Assembly (NCBI GenBank): GCA_009746045.1
Contig: RPFO01002263.1
Coordinates: 185,001 to 225,200, forward strand
DNA length: 40,200 bases
Direction: 5' to 3'
From: Mesostigma viride
Lineage: Eukaryota; Streptophyta; Mesostigmatophyceae; Mesostigmatales; Mesostigmataceae
In this document: piece by piece, positions 1 to 11,710 of the stretch
Numbering within the stretch: position 1 is the first letter of the stretch
How the letters are laid out: the number at the start of each line of letters is the position of its first letter
Made by a program: the position numbers and the translations under genes
The notes under the pieces: generated by a model
Databases searched by the model: none
The model's input: the letters and a program-made list of their open reading frames with translations, nothing else
Told to the model about the DNA's origin: nothing

Positions 1-1225
<1,225 letters not shown>

Positions 1226-1506
1226 TCACTAACTCTATCACGAAAAGTCCACGGGTGGCGGCTCTGCCGCGCGCGGCCTGGGGCACGCCAGGTGAGGACA
1301 TATCGCCCAATCCTTGTAAAGAAGAGATATTCGAGGGTAAACAAAAGCAAAGGCTGATATTGGCGTGCATTTGGGGGGGGCTTTCCTTGGTTATGTAGTC
1401 TCTCAAGTGCCCACAGAAAAACACGAGAGAAGCACACACAGCGCACAGCCCAGCCTAGCTCCCTCAGTAAAAGAAAAAGAAAAATGACATGCAAGAACAG
1501 CAGAAC

Positions 1507-1632
1507 AAACAAGAACAAGAACAAGAACAAGAACAAGAACAAGAACAAGAACAAGAACAAGAACAAGAACAAGAACAAGAACAAGAACAAGAACAAGAAC
1601 AAGAACAAGAACAAGAACAAGAACAAGAACAA
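1507..1632. repeat. (GAACAA)n hexanucleotide repeat
   Basis: About 21 near-perfect copies of a six-base unit. Because the unit is a multiple of three, one plus-strand frame stays open as alternating Gln-Glu and minus-strand frames stay open as Phe-Leu or Ser-Cys runs. These are repeat artefacts, not genes. Confidence 0.95.
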
Positions 1633-1776
1633 AACACAGACACGGAGTGCAATGTGAGCGGAATTAATTAATTTATTGATTAATTAATTAACTAATGTCT
1701 AGAATAGGAAGTTTAGAATGCCTCCACTACCTTTTTGGCTAGGAGTTAGAATGCCTCTACTACCATTAAATTAAAA

Positions 1777-1976
1777 AATTAAATTATAACGTGCCTCCAT
1801 TGGGAGATCATGTAGCACATATTCCATGGATGGGTGGAGTGGAGGAAGCCGCGGAATCGAACTAACCTAAATTAAAGTAAATTAAATTATAACATGCCTC
1901 CGTTGGGAGATCATGTAGCACATATTCCTTGATGGGTGGTGGAGTGGAGAGAGCCGCGTAGTAATCGGACTATCCT
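1777..1976. repeat. Two-copy direct repeat of about 100 bp
   Basis: A segment starting AAATTAAATTATAAC, continuing through TGGGAGATCATGTAGCACAT and ending in a GCCGCG-containing stretch, occurs at about 1777-1867 and again at about 1879-1976. The copies differ by scattered substitutions and small indels. No coding potential or known family was recognised. Confidence 0.75.
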
Positions 1977-2046
1977 GACACTAATCAATCTAGTCTAGAA
2001 AGAACTAACCTAACTCTAAGATATCTAGGCTACTATCTAGGGTACG

Positions 2047-2273
2047 GCGCCTGCAGCTAGTAGGGCACCTAGCTCGCACCAACCAGGTAGACACCTCACG
2101 TGGCCCCCCGGCCCGCGGGACTGCGACCAGCTCAGCCTGGCCGGCACCTCCTGACGTGGGCCGGGCCCAGCGATGTTAGACGCCGCAAGGCCCGCACCTT
2201 CAAAGAACAGCTAGTAGAGGACATGGGGGGCCTAGGCCTCTCCGTGATTTGGAAGACGATGATGGACAAGGCC
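2047..2273 (+). pseudogene. LINE ORF2 C-terminal fragment, left half (split by element 1)
   Basis: This is the 5'-truncated end of a non-LTR retrotransposon coding region. An early frame reads GHLARTNQVDT, matching GHLARTDQV in the LINE near 14600. After a frame change, about 2183-2273 reads RRKARTFKEQLVEDMGG and ends MMDKA. This corresponds to the 14770-14860 part of the downstream LINE, where the same positions read QLLEDAGLLGLSVLRARMIDKEKWA. The frame stops at the insertion point of element 1 and resumes exactly at 8432 after removing one AGGCC. Assignment rests on similarity to the second LINE in this window. Confidence 0.75.
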
Positions 2274-2618
2274 AGTTGAGTAACTCTAGAGCCCTAGGAT
2301 CTGGCTCTAAGTTCCCCATGTCCGTCCGCACGCCTTCCGCTAGCGTCCGCTAAGCCGCCGGATATAATCCGGCGGTCCGATGCGGTCGACCGGTCTAAGG
2401 GCGGCGCCTAGGGCCGGCGCCACCTAGGCCCCTGTCCGGGGCCTTATCCGGGTCGGTACGGACAGCTAGCTTGTCCCACGGTTACGGCTAACCGGATAGG
2501 GTTTGCTGGCTAAGACATAAACCAGTGGTGGGCCAGCTCCGACAGCGGTTCTCTGTGTTCACCTTATCCCAAGCTCAACGTGACCGACCGCCATAGCTGA
2601 GCCGGTCGGGCTTTAACT
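2274..2618 (+). repeat. 5' LTR of element 1
   Basis: This 345-bp LTR starts AGTTGAG and ends TTTAACT, so the termini are AGTT/AACT and not TG/CA. It differs from the 3' LTR at about half a dozen visible sites, mostly small indels, which implies a fairly recent insertion. A 7-bp inverted repeat, CCGCCGG then CCGGCGG, flanks a TATAAT-like core near 2353-2374; this is a possible but unproven promoter feature. Confidence 0.93.
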
Positions 2619-2637
2619 TGTAGTCATAAAAATCCCG

Positions 2638-3800
2638 ATGGCTTCCGGTACACGGAGCCGCACGGGCGAACACACAGATACGCCAAGTGGCGAGGCCGCA
2701 GGGTCCGTCCTGCCACGCTTTAGTGCGGACGAGGCCACGAGGTTGATGCAAACCCTCGTGGCGCAACCTGAACTGGCCAAGCAGTTCAAGCATCTGATGC
2801 TTGCTGCTGACGATGCACTGAATCGCGGCCCTCTCAAGCAAACGGAGGTGCCCGCTGATCTACCTGCCGACTATACGCGGCGGACGACGCAGCAGATTTT
2901 CTAGCTGCTCTCAAGCGTCTGCGCGATGGACGCGCAGACAAAGATTCGGAGCTGATTGGCAAGTTCCGTGCAGTATTCTGCAGTACAACAAAGCACCCAA
3001 ACATTGCCAATCTAGTTCGCATTGCGGACGACAACAAACAAACCTGGGAAGTTTTTTACAACGGTCTAGATGCCCACTTGTCGCGGTCTAAGGAAGAGGC
3101 CGACGAGCAAGCCTTCAACGACTTCGAGGGCTATGCAGTTAATAAGGCAAATTTGCCCGGGGCTGCACGTGATTTCCAGGTCTTCGTGCACAAGCACAAG
3201 CTGCTAGATACTCTCAAGCCCATTTTCCTGTGCAATCGATTTCTCAAGAAATGCGACCTGTCGTCGGATGTGCATCTGACCATAGCGACGGAACTCAAAA
3301 AGAAGAGTGCCGTCAGTTTCGACGAGGGCATGCTGTATTTGATCTCATGCTTCAAGAGTGCGCAGTCCAAGCCGGCTGCCTCGGCTGCTCTGCCATCCCT
3401 GCGCAAGGTGGATGCCGGCGCGTCTTCTTCTTCAGGCGCAGAGGCTCCAATTACGCGGTCGGAGCTTACGGCCATCCTGAAAAAGGTCGTCGGCCACGGC
3501 AACAACGGGGGCCAGCGAGGGCGCAAGCGCGGGCATGGTGGCGACGCCAAGCAGGGTGATCATCCCCCGGCCAAGCGGCAGCAGGGGGCGTCTACTGACC
3601 GCAAGCAACGCTGTGAGCGCTGCTTCGGACGTCGCCATGTCCGGGATGACTGCCGAGTTCGCCCGGACCTGGAGCTCGAGGACAACCTTTGCCGCAAGTG
3701 CCACGACGTTCTGCGTGGTCACAGCGTGGAGGCGTGCAAGGCCAAGCGCATCGTCGTCCACGGCACACGCGAGGAGTGGGCAGAGCGACGGGCAGCACGA
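2638..3800 (+). pseudogene. gag: Element 1 gag (capsid-like region and CCHC nucleocapsid), frameshifted
   Basis: An ATG at 2638 opens a frame only 20 bases after the 5' LTR (MASGTRSRTGEH). It closes at 2904, but the sense continues from about 2875 in another frame (ADDAADFLAALKRLRDG), which runs without a stop into the integrase. One indel near 2870-2880 explains this. Around 3612-3653 is a perfect zinc knuckle, CERCFGRRHVRDDC (C-x2-C-x4-H-x4-C), followed by a second, looser C-x2-C-x6-H-x4-C cluster near 3690-3740. A basic linker rich in G, R and K precedes the knuckle, as is usual for nucleocapsid. Gag and pol share one frame with no stop between them. There is no protease between gag and integrase. 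Confidence 0.85.
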
Positions 3801-4319
3801 AAGTCAGGTGAGAGCACGCTCGATACCCCTTCTTTTGCTCAATGCGTCACGCTGAACCGGGCCGTCGTAGAGCCTGACGTCGTTCCTAAAAGCAACGTGA
3901 CTGCATCCTCTGTCTCATTCCGTGATGTGCTCACGCAATCCGTTGATGCTGCTCTGGCTCTGTCGCGCCAGGATCACGTGCTTCCTGAGCACGGGTCTAC
4001 AATGCGTGACCTAAGCAATGTGGTGTCTTCTAGGTCGGGTGTGTACAACGCCGAGCGACCAAGCACTACTGCAGCACCCCAGCTAGATACTGGGGCGGTT
4101 GGGCCTATGAGGAATGTTGTGACAGTGCAAGAGAATGCTGGGCGGGCAGATGTTCTCGGTACACACCACCCTAGTGTGGATCTTCACATTGGCAAGGTGC
4201 TCACACGGGCGGCCTTTCGTGCAGCCTCTGAAGCTGCCCAGTTAGCCAATGTCACTACCCCAGTAGTCACCCCACCTGTTGAGAATCCTGACAATGCCAC
4301 TGCACCTCAGGCTGTCACC

Positions 4320-5240
4320 CTGAAACTGTTAGCATACCAGATGCACCGTGCATACGGGCATGAGGCCCAAGCCGAGGTAGAGGGGGCACACATGTTGGGG
4401 GCACCTTTATACAACGAGCTGAAGAATGTGCGTGCTCAGTGTCCTGCCTGCATCAAGATCAGGAAGAAGTCGCGTAGGCGGCATGCCAAGACTCCACCCT
4501 TGGAGCGAGGGTACCTTGTGGGGGATGTCATGCACATGGAAGGGGGGGACACCTATTTCATAGTCAAGGATAGGTTCAGCAAGGCCACCTACATTGAGCC
4601 GCTGCCCACATGTTTGAGGCTGACCTGCACAGGGCTATCAAGATCAGCCTGGCTTTCTTTCATCCCGTAGTGGAGCTCATGCTAGACCAGCAGTTCCGCT
4701 GTGTGCAAGGTTTGCCGGGGATGGAGGCCGTGGTCATCGTGGGGCGTGAGGATCACGGCAATATGGGCATGATAGATCGCACTGTAAGCTATGTCAAGAC
4801 TGTGGCAGCCAAGCGACAGGATAACCCACATGGCAAATCCTACGCGGTCAAGACGGCGTGGTGCAAGGAGCTCATGCATGTGTGCAACCATAGGCACGTG
4901 CTTGATGTCAAGGGCTTTGGGCTAGTCACGCCTCGGGGGCTGTCAGCGGGCACCTACTCACCCGAGGTAGTAGAGGCATACCAACAGCATCTACAGGATA
5001 CCGCCGCCAAGCTGCGGCTCAAGGATGCCACGCTGCCTGATTTGTCTAGCGCTTTTGAGGTCGGGCAGTTGGTCATGTTCCACAAGGAGAGCTCGCCCAG
5101 CGGCAAACGGGGCACCATGCAGGGGCCTGGGGCCATCACAAAGTTAGACTGGCCGCTGCGGGTCATAGACATAGAGTGGAATGATCGGGTGTATAGGGTA
5201 CCATGGGCATCGGTGGCAGGCTATAAGCAAGGGGATAGCA
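4320..5240 (+). pseudogene. Element 1 GAG-pre-integrase and integrase, frameshifted
   Basis: The HHCC zinc-binding region appears as HRAYGH followed by CPACIKIRKKSRRRH at about 4340-4490. The catalytic core follows, with first Asp in GDVMHME (near 4524) and second Asp in LDQQF (near 4685). The third position lies in GREDHGNMGMIDRT (near 4775), where Asp replaces the usual Glu. The gap between the second and third residues is 29, shorter than the classic 35. The frame slips once near 4610-4640, inside the core. A C-terminal basic/beta region (QLVMFHKESSPSGKRG onwards) resembles the end of element 2 integrase (VVVWKEPSFPGKRG). Identity as a Copia-type integrase is firm; activity is excluded by the frameshift. 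Confidence 0.87.
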
Positions 5241-5639
5241 TGGAGAGTGAGCTGGCAGCCAACAGGGCACTGGGGTGGGTAGTGAAGGATAATGCGCCTG
5301 TCGTAGCATCTGAGGTGGTACCCCACGGGTCGCTCCCAGGGGCAGACACAGCTACACCCCCCCCTCCCCTGGGCCCCAATATGACCCCGTGGATGGGTGG
5401 GATGAGGATGGGGTGGGTTTGACGGGACCTAGTGCACGTAGTGACTCACCTCCTGTGCTAGCCACGGATAATGTGGGAGGCCCGCCTAGCGTGGCCTCGC
5501 CGGAGGGTCAGGGTCCTGCCCATGCGCCTCGCCCACCTAGGGACCTGGCTTCAACGGTCACGGCCTTGTGGCGTGCTCAGGCGCTTAAAGCGAAAGCTGC
5601 ATCAGGGGTGGCTCAGGTCAAAACTCTCTCACAGGGGGT

Positions 5640-5990
5640 CAGGCCGGTTAAGTCAGCCTTGTTTCCTACGTGTAGACCGTGGCAGCTGGTGGCTGTGGAC
5701 ACGCAAGCATCCGTGTCTATTATCTCTCGTCGGGCAGCCACCCTGTATCCAGTGCTAGAGTCGCCGTACAAATCGGTGACCGACTTTGCAGGCACTTCGG
5801 CATATCAAGTTACCGGGATGGTGGTGCTGCCGGTGTTGGGCATTGACACGCCGTTTCACGTCGTGGATGGCTACGAGGATGTGGCCTTGCTGGGCGAACC
5901 TTTCGTATCATACCCGGGGTTCTCAGTGTCCGCTGACTTGCTGTCAGTCGCGGGGGTGGGCAGCATCCCGCTTCGCGAGTACCACGCTCC
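5640..5990 (+). pseudogene. Element 1 retropepsin-like domain located after integrase
   Basis: In the frame that opens near 5389, VAVDTQASVSII (Asp codon at 5698) matches the active-site strand of retroviral-type aspartic proteases, but with DTQA in place of D(S/T)GA. About 50 residues later VVLPVLGIDTPFHVV is followed by VALLGEPF near 5881-5903. These match the second half of the fold, ending in the (I/L)LG motif. Element 2 has the same arrangement (DTNA, then VILGQNFLG). Position between integrase and RT is unlike ordinary Copia elements. Replacement of the normally invariant Gly makes catalytic activity uncertain. Confidence 0.75.
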
Positions 5991-6119
5991 ATTGGGGGTG
6001 GTGGTCGGGCAGCCCGGCGTCGTGCGGCGCTTACCGATGGCGGCGTTTTCCACACCGCCGCTCGTCCAGTCCATCATTCAGCCTCAGGATTGGCACCCGC
6101 GCAGCTTCGGCCTCCACTC

Positions 6120-7703
6120 ACACTCACTGGCGGCGGATAGCCCTGTGACGTGGGAGCAACTTGTCCTGGACTGTCAAGATCCTCTCAAGTTTGCTTTGTG
6201 GCGCGACGCGTTCATTCGAGCCAAGGAGCAGTGGCGAGAGCGCGAGGTCTACCGAGGATTGGAGAGTGTGCCAGCCGGGGCCACGCGGTTGCGGTTGAAG
6301 TTCGTGCTCACCTACAAGCCGGACGAGACCAACTCTTCGGTGGTGTTCCGGGTAAGGCCCGTGGTCACGGAGACGAAGGGGTCCTCCCCGCTGGACGCCA
6401 AGGATCTTTATACCCCTGGGCTCAACCATGTTTCGCATCGGCTACTGACGGTCATCTACTTGGGCAAGCGGAACGCGGGCAAGGACTACGGGATGTGGTG
6501 CGGTGACTTTCAGCGGGCATTCCTCCACAGCGACGCTGGGGTCGCGCAGCAAACATGGCAAGGCACCCGCTACGTGGTGAAGGTCCCGGTGGTCTGGCAG
6601 GATGGCACCATTGGCAGCGAGTATATCGAGCTGTTGACAGGGGTGTAGAGGGGCTGCAGAGCTCTCCCATGCATCATCTTCCGCATTTCCGCGGAGGAGG
6701 TCTTGCAGAGCTTAGGGGCCACGTACCATCGCGCGGATCCTAACTTCTTTGTGGTCCCCACCGGCGTCCCTGGCGAGCCAGCCCTCTTCGTGTGGCATGG
6801 CGATGACTTCAAGCTGGTGGCACCTCGCACCTTTGCTACCCAGTTTCTTGCTGCAGTGGCGGCTAAGTTTCCCCTGGGCAGGGCGGTGGATCATGAGGAG
6901 GGTAAACCCGTGGTGTTTTGTGGCGTGCAGTCTACGTTGCAGCGGGATTCGCGTTCTGGCCAATGGGTCATGCACATGCAGGATAGCCGCAACTATGTGG
7001 TTGACCTGCTGGCCGACCTCCCGTCCCCGCTGTTGGCAACCCATGGGCCCTCGCTGTTGGCAAGCTCGGGTGGTTGGCGGACACGGTGGCACCTGATTTG
7101 GCGGTGCTCGCTCGCCTGCCCGATGATGTGCTGGAAGGACTTGATGTTCGGCGGCAGCTGGCCATGACGCCCGGCATTGTGCTTCGTGGGCTCGATTGCT
7201 CACAGCCGGTGCACCTCGAGATAGTGACGGATGCTAATCTAGAGACGCGCACAGTCAGCCAAGTGCGGGCCCGCATGGGGGCACTGTTCTTTATCAGCAA
7301 TGAGGGACAGCCTGGCATGTTGTTAGATTGGTACTCGCGCTTGCACAGCCGCATTGCCACTAGCCCCAACACGGCTGAATGCCGGGGCATTGTTTCAGCT
7401 ATCTCACATGGCATGTGGCTGCGGTACTTGCTGGGTTGGGTATTTGGCTCGTGTGGGTTCACTCTTCACTGGACTAGCACGGTGCACACTGACTCACAAA
7501 GTTGTTTGGCCTTCCTTGACAATCCCTATGCGCGGTCACAGGACGTTGATTACCTCGTACTCGCTGAGGCGGCCTCCTGCGTCACGCGTCTCCAGCACAT
7601 CGCGGATGAACTCAATCCCGCGGATGCACTCACCAAGGAGGCGCGGGAGGCTGCCCCGCAGTACGCAGTGTTGCGCAAGCGCATGACGATGCAACACCCG
7701 TGA
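6120..7703 (+). pseudogene. Element 1 reverse transcriptase and RNase H, frameshifted
   Basis: The Copia-type RT begins near 6120 (SPVTWEQLVLD). RT motif A is GDFQRAFLHSD near 6508. The catalytic loop is WHGDDF near 6793-6807, that is HGDD instead of YVDD. After frame changes near 6645 and 7065 the RNase H domain follows. It has acidic residues in EIVTDANLE, NTAECRGI and VHTDSQS, then NPADALTKE near the end, and the stop codon is at 7701-7703. KPVVFCGVQSTL aligns with KPVVFCGMQATL in element 2, showing common descent. The order RT then RNase H places this with Copia rather than Gypsy integrase-last elements. Confidence 0.9.
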
Positions 7704-8080
7704 GCCACACAGGGTTACGGCTCGGGCGCTTTATGAATACAGCCATAACTCACCCTGTGTTGCTAGCATTCACGAATATCATGGTGGTAGTTTTTTTGCT
7801 TGTCCTGACCATACCCTAGCCACGTTGGACGGTGCCTTGGGCCCGTCGGCGGGTCACTGGTCCTAATAAATGGGTCACCTCTTGTCTGGTGGCATAGTTG
7901 TTTTTTTCTCGATACTTATTACATCACTATTCATGTGTGATCACAAGGGCGCGGGTCGATACCGTGGTGATTTTGACGGCCTTGAGGCCCCCTTGAGTTC
8001 CCTACCTTAGAGGGTTTTGTATGGTCTGCATTTGATGTAATTATTTTGATAATTAATCAAAGAACAAAAGAGTATGTCGG

Positions 8081-8431
8081 AGTTGAGTAACTCTAGAGCC
8101 CTAGGATCTGGCTCTAAGTCGATCCCCATGTCCGTCCGCACGCCTTCCGCTAGCGTCCGCTAAGCCGCCGGCTATAATCCGGCGGTCCGATGCGGTCGAC
8201 CGGTCTATAAGGGCGGCGCCTAGGGCCGGCGCCACCTAGGCCCCAGTCCGGGGCCTTATCCGGGTCGGTACGGACAGTTAGCTTGTCCCACGGTTACGGC
8301 TAACCGGATAGGGTTTGCTGGCTAAGACATAAACCAGTGGTGGGCCAGCTCCGACAGCGGTTCTCTGTGTTCACCTTACTCCCAAGCTCAACGTGACCGA
8401 CCGCCATAGCTGAGCCGGTCGGGCTTTAACT
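8081..8431 (+). repeat. 3' LTR of element 1
   Basis: This 351-bp copy of the 2274-2618 LTR has the same AGTT and AACT ends. It is followed directly by AGGCC (8432-8436), the second copy of the target duplication. Confidence 0.93.
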
Positions 8432-8535
8432 AGGCCAAGTGGGCCCAGGTCATAGAGGACAACGAGCCCCCCCCTGTGGGGAAGCGCCTGCGTGTGCAAG
8501 CCCGTGGGATGCACGCCAGTGCCGTATATAGATAG
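8432..8535 (+). pseudogene. LINE ORF2 C-terminal fragment, right half
   Basis: This is the continuation of the reading frame interrupted at 2273. Joined through one AGGCC, the protein reads MMDKA|KWAQVIEDNEPPP and on to ARGMHASAVYR, with a TAG stop at 8533-8535. KWAQVIEDN aligns with KWAAICDKH of the LINE near 14850. The join is in frame without adjustment, so the gene end was probably open when element 1 arrived. Confidence 0.75.
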
Positions 8536-8599
8536 ATGTTGTACTGAGTTAGTAATGCTGTTAGATAGATGTCGTAGGTAGCTGATGTAGATAGCTTAG

Positions 8600-9420
8600 A
8601 CCGGTATCCGGATCTGCAGCAGCAGCAGCCCTTGCCGGTACGGTGGCGCAGAAGCTTGCCACGGAGCTGATAAATTCTGATCTCGCAGGCCACTTGGCTG
8701 CGGCGATCGAGGACAACGTGGCGGACAAGGTGGCGGCCCAGGTCGCCGGCACGCTGACGGAGGCGGTTGCCGGCACCCTAGCGGCGCAGGTGGCCGGCAA
8801 TTTAGCGGACAACGTGGAGGCGCGCAGGTGGCGAAGGTGGCCCCGTCCTACGCGACTATGGCCAGCACAGCCATCCAAGACTGAATAGCCACTAGCACTG
8901 CTCAGGCGGTCTCTAGGACCTTCGCCGACCGGGACAACAAAGAGCGGCGCGGCCGCACCATAATTATTCGTAATGTGGCGGCCCTCCCCCGGGAGACGGG
9001 GCTGAGCCTCCGCCTCAAGGTGGAGAAGGAACTCATCACCAACTTCCGCCTAGAGCTGGACAGTGTCACAATTGACACCGTCCGCCGCCTACCGGGGCGC
9101 GCGGATGCGCCGGTGGCGCTCGTGCTTACGCGCCCCATCGGCAAGCACTATATTCTCCAACACCGCACCAAGCTACCATGAGGCTTGGGTTGGAGTCTCG
9201 ACGACGATCTGACCCCGGCGCAGCTTGGCGCCCGCAGCTAGGACCGGCTGGCACAAGAGGACGCGAAGAAGGCCCTCGCTGACCGCACGAAGAAGGTGCG
9301 GCTGCGCGGTGGAAGGACGACGCATGGCACATGGAGGTTACCTCGCGGGAGGTTACCACGCCGAGGGGAGACGCGCGGGGGGGTAGGGAGTAGGCCCTCC
9401 CCGCCCCCTCACACCGCGAG
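8600..9420 (+). pseudogene. LINE ORF1-like RNA-binding protein remnant
   Basis: A decayed reading frame spread over two phases. The first part (8643-8888) is an Ala/Val-rich heptad-like segment (DKVAAQVAGTLTEAVAGTL) that could form a coiled coil. The second part, from about 8905, reads RTIIIRNVAALPRE, then VRRLPGRADAPVALVLT and KHYILQHRTKL. Through in-frame stops at 9179 and 9233 it continues LGWSLDDDLTPAQLGARS and KKVRLRGG. Coiled coil, RNA-binding core and a basic C-terminus that includes a D-L-T-x-x-Q-x-x-x-R pattern resemble L1-type ORF1 proteins. The assignment is by pattern only. It may or may not belong to the ORF2 that starts 2.3 kb downstream. Confidence 0.5.
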
Positions 9421-9468
9421 CAGCTACCGGGGGGTTAGCTAGAACCCACCCCCCACACCCGTCGTCCG

Positions 9469-9768
9469 ATGGCCGAGCGTGTCTTGGATAGTCCAATCTC
9501 ACGGACGACGCAACAGAGTCAAAGCCGCGACCTTCATCGCCAACTTCGCAACAAGGAGCGCCTGCTGGCTTTCGCAACCCGGCACTCCCAACGGTATGCT
9601 GCATTCTTTGACCCCAAGACCAGGCGAGCAAGTCGCGCCGCCCGCCTGGAGGGTGCCCTATTATGCGCGTTGAAAAGTACTATGTTATCTCACGCCGCAC
9701 ACACGTCCCCGCCAGCCTCCCCCCAACCCCCTGCCGACACCTCGGGTCCCCGGCGCCCCCTGAGTTAG
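9469..9768 (+). CDS. Unrecognised open frame (99 codons), doubtful
   Basis: An ATG-started frame rich in Arg, Ser and Ala, ending in a Pro-rich tail. No family is recognised. It follows the ORF1-like remnant directly and may be part of the same decayed transposon. Composition in this GC-rich stretch makes chance open frames likely. Confidence 0.15.
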   Translation: MAERVLDSPISRTTQQSQSRDLHRQLRNKERLLAFATRHSQRYAAFFDPKTRRASRAARLEGALLCALKSTMLSHAAHTSPPASPQPPADTSGPRRPLS

Positions 9769-11640
9769 GTTAAGGGGACGTGGCGCGCCGAATATTTTCC
9801 GCGCCAAAAAATTCGCGGTACCGTCCGTACGGTGTATAATGTGTGCCCGGACCGCTCAACCCTCGCGGAAGTGGCCATGGCGGCATGCCTTTATGCAATA
9901 TTAATCGATATGGCACGGAAACAGCTAGAAAAAATGATTGAATTTCGCAGAAGATTAGTTGATGACCTCATTTCTTGGCGGAAAGTTTACGGTTTGCAAT
10001 ACCGCTAATTTCTCGAACGGCTACGGGCGCGGGGGTCCAGGATATAATTTCTCTTGCGGATCATGAAATTTAATGCAGGTTTACGGCAGCTATTGTGAGG
10101 CAACGTAGGCTCTAAAGAGCGATTATGAAGCTAACTTAATGGTGTTGTCGAGTTTGTGCCGAAGCTTCCCGGTTTCTTTTACATTTCCGGCATTCAAGGT
10201 AAGAACCTACGCAGGCCTGCGCATGTCGTCTTCGACGTATTCACGGAAGGCGCACCTTCCTTGTTCGCCTGATCAATGGATGATGTCTTTTATTGTTCGA
10301 ACTTGCGTGCCAGTTTATGCATGAAACATTTCCACGCAGGCAGGTGCATTAACGTCGGCCTTTCGCCTTTTTTTCGGGCAGTTTCCCTGCAGGAAGCGCT
10401 CCATTTCTTTCGGTTGCATCGTCAGATTTCTAGCTATTTCGTACAATTTCGTGTAGTTTGTGGCTGGCATGCTAAATGCGCCGAGGTCAAGTTGTTGGTA
10501 ATGTGTTGACATTTGTTTTCCATAATCCTTTGGACGTGAGCTTGCTCAGACGCTTTGTTATGTGCCGGATCTGACACGCCTGTTTTAGAACGACATCCGG
10601 CATGTGCCTAGAGGCTAACAAGCTGGCATCAGCTTCTTAGCAAATTGCCCTATTGGAAAGGAAGGTGAGAGTGGTTCTTTTGCTGGCCATACTGCATGAG
10701 TGGCATTGCATTAGATAGGTGTTTCCATTGCTTTCCTTGAGCTATAACCATTAAGACTTCCCTGCTATGTGTGCAGCAAGGCAAGCTGGATAGGATGTGA
10801 ATGCTTGGCAGACAACATGTAAGATTTGCTGCCAAGTTTGCAGGCTGCAGATGCCTCTATTGCTTGGGCAGTATTTCTAAGGTTTTTACACGTATACTTG
10901 CTGAGTTCTTGGCATAAATTTACATGGTAACCTTGGGCTGAGCTTAGTGTATGCTCTCTTGGTGCGAGTATGCCTAGCGATGGTGTTGCTATGCGCACGC
11001 TGGCAAGGCTGGCCATGCTGAGGGCAGGGGAGGGCAGATGAGGTGCCTAGCCTTTTCTTATGTTGTGTGATCGAGTTGGGCATGTTTTTTGGCTTCTTGG
11101 ATGGAAAACATGATGTCTAGGTGGCCTTATACACAGAAAAACCTCATTTAGCGTATGTTCAGGTTTTAGCACGCAAAACCTTATAACTTGAGCTAGACTT
11201 GTCGGAATGACCTGGGACTTGGACCACTGCTGTCCCCCTGTTAGCCGGATTTTCGCTTGATTTTGTGGCCTTATCTGAAGTGTTTATGATATGTTTATTC
11301 CCAATGTCCGGTAAAAAAAGACCTGTTTTGCGGGAAAATTAATAACTGTTCAAGGTTTTGCCATTTCCATGATGTAAATAGCTCAGCAAGGTACACACTC
11401 AGGGAACTACAAATGGTTGATTTTTGGTTGCCAACAAATGTGTGCATTGGCTGGGGCATACCCAGCCCTAATTAGCGTCTTTTTCTATTTATAGCGCAAT
11501 ATTGGCGTATACTTGGGGGTAGTACCCCCAACAAGTGCATGGACAACTCACAAGAGATGTTATTTAGTGCCCGCAATCATATTTCAGCATTGTGCAAATG
11601 AATTTCAAGTGTTATTACCTTAGTTCAATTTTTAAGGGGT
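9769..11640. other. Unexplained non-coding stretch of 1.9 kb
   Basis: No convincing gene is seen on either strand. Base composition is visibly more AT-rich than the LINE sequence on both sides, and only short unrelated open frames occur. TTAAGGGG occurs at both borders (9770-9777 and 11632-11639), but no terminal inverted repeats are evident. It may be older unique sequence separating two LINE remnants, or an unrecognised insertion. Confidence 0.4.
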
Positions 11641-11710
11641 TTGGGGTGCCACCTCCCCTTAAATAGTGCCGGAACCTGGAATAGTGCTGGGCCAACGCCG
11701 GCACCACTCG

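Larger units (their letters stand above)
1226..2046. other. Non-coding spacer with simple repeats
   Basis: No credible gene is visible. The stretch holds the GAACAA tract and the two-copy direct repeat listed separately, plus AT-rich runs of TTAATTAA type near 1663-1690. Short open frames here are low complexity or lack any recognisable motif. Confidence 0.6.
2274..8431 (+). mobile_element. Copia-like LTR retrotransposon, element 1 (complete, frameshifted)
   Basis: A 6,158-bp element is bounded by two LTRs (2274-2618 and 8081-8431) and a 5-bp target duplication AGGCC at 2269-2273 and 8432-8436. The internal region encodes, in order, gag with a CCHC knuckle, GAG-pre-integrase, integrase, an aspartic-protease-like domain, reverse transcriptase and RNase H. 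The reading frame breaks at least five times, at about 2875, 4615, 5390, 6645 and 7065, so it is non-autonomous as it stands. Deleting the element restores a LINE reading frame, which fixes both ends to the base. 7704-8080 is a non-coding 3' region with an A/G-rich stretch near 8058-8072 that could be the polypurine tract. No tRNA-type primer site starting TGG follows the 5' LTR. Confidence 0.92.

Noticed and set aside
4081-4130. LDTGAVGPM in element 1, resembling a Copia protease active site in the usual position before integrase
   Set aside because: Only the four-residue DTGA matches. The following 80 residues show no retropepsin-like strands or ILG motif, and element 2 has nothing equivalent there. 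The segment near 5698 is the better candidate.
9770-11639. TTAAGGGG at both borders as an 8-bp or TTAA target duplication of a DNA transposon
   Set aside because: No terminal inverted repeats lie inside these borders and no transposase is visible. The right copy is also part of a local TTAAGGGG/CCCCTTAA inverted pair.
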